The position numbers and the translations under genes were made by a program. From contig MWEV01000244.1 in NCBI GenBank assembly GCA_002071245.1, forward strand, positions 1 to 14,673: a DNA stretch of 14,673 nucleotides, written 5' to 3'. This stretch comes from Deltaproteobacteria bacterium ADurb.Bin026. GTDB taxonomy: Bacteria; Desulfobacterota; Syntrophorhabdia; Syntrophorhabdales; Syntrophorhabdaceae. The notes beneath the pieces were generated by a model. It saw only the letters and a list, made by a program, of their open reading frames with translations. It was not told where the DNA came from and ran no database searches. This document shows, in pieces, positions 13,853-14,673 of this stretch; position 1 is the stretch's first letter; every line of letters begins with the position of its first letter.

Positions 13853-14584
13853 ATGAGAAACAACGGCAGACCAAATGACAAAATACGGGATTTGAGGATA
13901 ACAAAAAACTTTCTAAAATATCCTGAAGGTTCGGTTCTTGTTGAAATGGGTGACACAAAGGTAATATGTGGCGTAAGCGTAGAAGAGAAGGTTCCTCCTT
14001 TTTTGAGGAATTCTGGAAAAGGATGGCTAACCGCTGAATATTCGATGCTTCCAAGGGCAACGCAGTCAAGGTCAACAAGGGAAGCGATAACCGGCAGGAT
14101 AGGCGGCAGAACCCATGAAATTCAAAGGCTCATAGGGAGGGCCCTCCGAGCCGTTCTGAATCTCGATATCATAGGTGAAAGAACCATTTGGATCGATTGT
14201 GATGTAATTCAGGCAGATGGGGGGACAAGGACCGCAAGCATTACAGGTGGGTATGTTGCCCTTGTTGAAGCACTTTGGGCAATGAAAAAAAAGGGGATGA
14301 TCGAAAAGATACCGCTTAGGGACTCAGTAGCTGCTATCAGCGTTGGACTCGTACACGGACAGATTTTACTTGATCTTTCATACGAAGAAGACTCAAAGGC
14401 TGAAGTTGACATGAATTTTGTGATGACAGGCAAAGGGTTGTTAATAGAGGTTCAAGGTACAGCCGAAAAAACTCCGTTTACAAAGGAACATTTCGATACC
14501 ATGTATCAATATTCTCTGAAGGGTATAAGCGAAATTACAAGGCAACAAAAAGCCATGCTTGGGCCAATGTTCCCGGCAGTTTAG
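13853..14584 (+). CDS. rph: Ribonuclease PH
   Basis: A 243-residue phosphorolytic 3'-5' exoribonuclease that trims tRNA 3' ends and works as a hexamer. The family start (RxxGRxxDxIR) is seen as NNGRPNDKIRDLR. R86 in GGRTHEIQRLIGRALR and T125-R126 in ADGGTRTAS form the phosphate site. DLSYEEDSKAEVDMN supplies D180 and D186, matching the paired catalytic aspartates of B. subtilis Rph. Nothing is truncated. GAGG (13841-13844) eight bases upstream supports ATG 13853, which follows the previous stop by one base, so it is co-transcribed with the exported protein. No terminator is visible after the stop at 14584. Confidence 0.97.
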   Translation: MRNNGRPNDKIRDLRITKNFLKYPEGSVLVEMGDTKVICGVSVEEKVPPFLRNSGKGWLTAEYSMLPRATQSRSTREAITGRIGGRTHEIQRLIGRALRAVLNLDIIGERTIWIDCDVIQADGGTRTASITGGYVALVEALWAMKKKGMIEKIPLRDSVAAISVGLVHGQILLDLSYEEDSKAEVDMNFVMTGKGLLIEVQGTAEKTPFTKEHFDTMYQYSLKGISEITRQQKAMLGPMFPAV

Positions 14585-14588
14585 TATA

Positions 14589-14673
14589 ATGAGACCCCTG
14601 AATGATTACTTTGAAAACCTTTTGTCATTACCGCATGCTTAGCAACAGTTGATGGAGAAAGACAGAGGGTTGG
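14589..14673 (+). pseudogene. Possible frameshifted start of a pyridoxamine-phosphate-oxidase-like gene (cut by right edge)
   Basis: Four bases after rph an ATG opens a frame reading NDYFENLLSLPHA and stops at 14640-14642. Another frame from 14633 then reads LATVDGERQRV to the edge. Joined by one extra base near 14638, they give LPHALATVDGERQRV, resembling the N-terminus of pyridoxamine 5'-phosphate oxidase-fold proteins (typical LATVDGDxPRVRP). Either the gene is broken or the assembly has a single-base error. Only about 28 residues are visible, so the family call is tentative. Confidence 0.35.

Overview
This AT-rich window looks like a piece of a Gram-negative, probably anaerobic bacterial chromosome. 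The best guess is the Desulfobacterota/Nitrospirota range, because a MarR-type polysaccharide-locus regulator, an amidase-like gene beside rph and a two-gene transketolase occur together. That placement is a soft inference; no phylogenetic marker was searched.

Left and centre (1-11761, all minus strand): a surface-polysaccharide sugar-precursor operon, read from right to left. It opens with a promoter and leader carrying an exact match to the ops element recognised by RfaH-type antiterminators (11830-11840). Next come a small MarR-type EPS-locus regulator and a roughly 440 bp AT-rich spacer. The spacer holds inverted and direct repeats and the first 37 codons of a dead nucleotide-sugar dehydrogenase. 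Eleven tightly packed genes follow: SpsF-type cytidylyltransferase, Gfo/Idh/MocA oxidoreductase, DegT aminotransferase, GalE-like SDR, WecD-like N-acetyltransferase, NeuB-like synthase, a second SDR, a GDP-fucose-synthase-like SDR, transketolase N- and C-halves, a B12-binding radical SAM enzyme, and the start of gmhA, which runs off the left edge. Neighbours overlap by 4 to 14 bp or lie within about 20 bp of each other.

How they may work together: the first six enzymes look like a route to an N-acetylated amino sugar, its condensation with phosphoenolpyruvate to an ulosonic acid, and CMP activation. The second half looks like a heptose branch: transketolase can form sedoheptulose 7-phosphate, GmhA isomerises it, and a GDP-fucose-synthase-like enzyme could finish a GDP-deoxyheptose. 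The radical SAM enzyme would add an unusual modification. No glycosyltransferase, flippase or polymerase is present, so the locus must continue to the left.

Right side (12048-14673, plus strand): after a divergent intergenic region come trxB (thioredoxin reductase), a small two-helix membrane protein, an exported protein that resembles an amidase without its zinc ligands, and rph (RNase PH). A possible frameshifted start of a pyridoxamine-phosphate-oxidase-like gene lies at the right edge. These look like ordinary chromosomal genes flanking the variable sugar locus.
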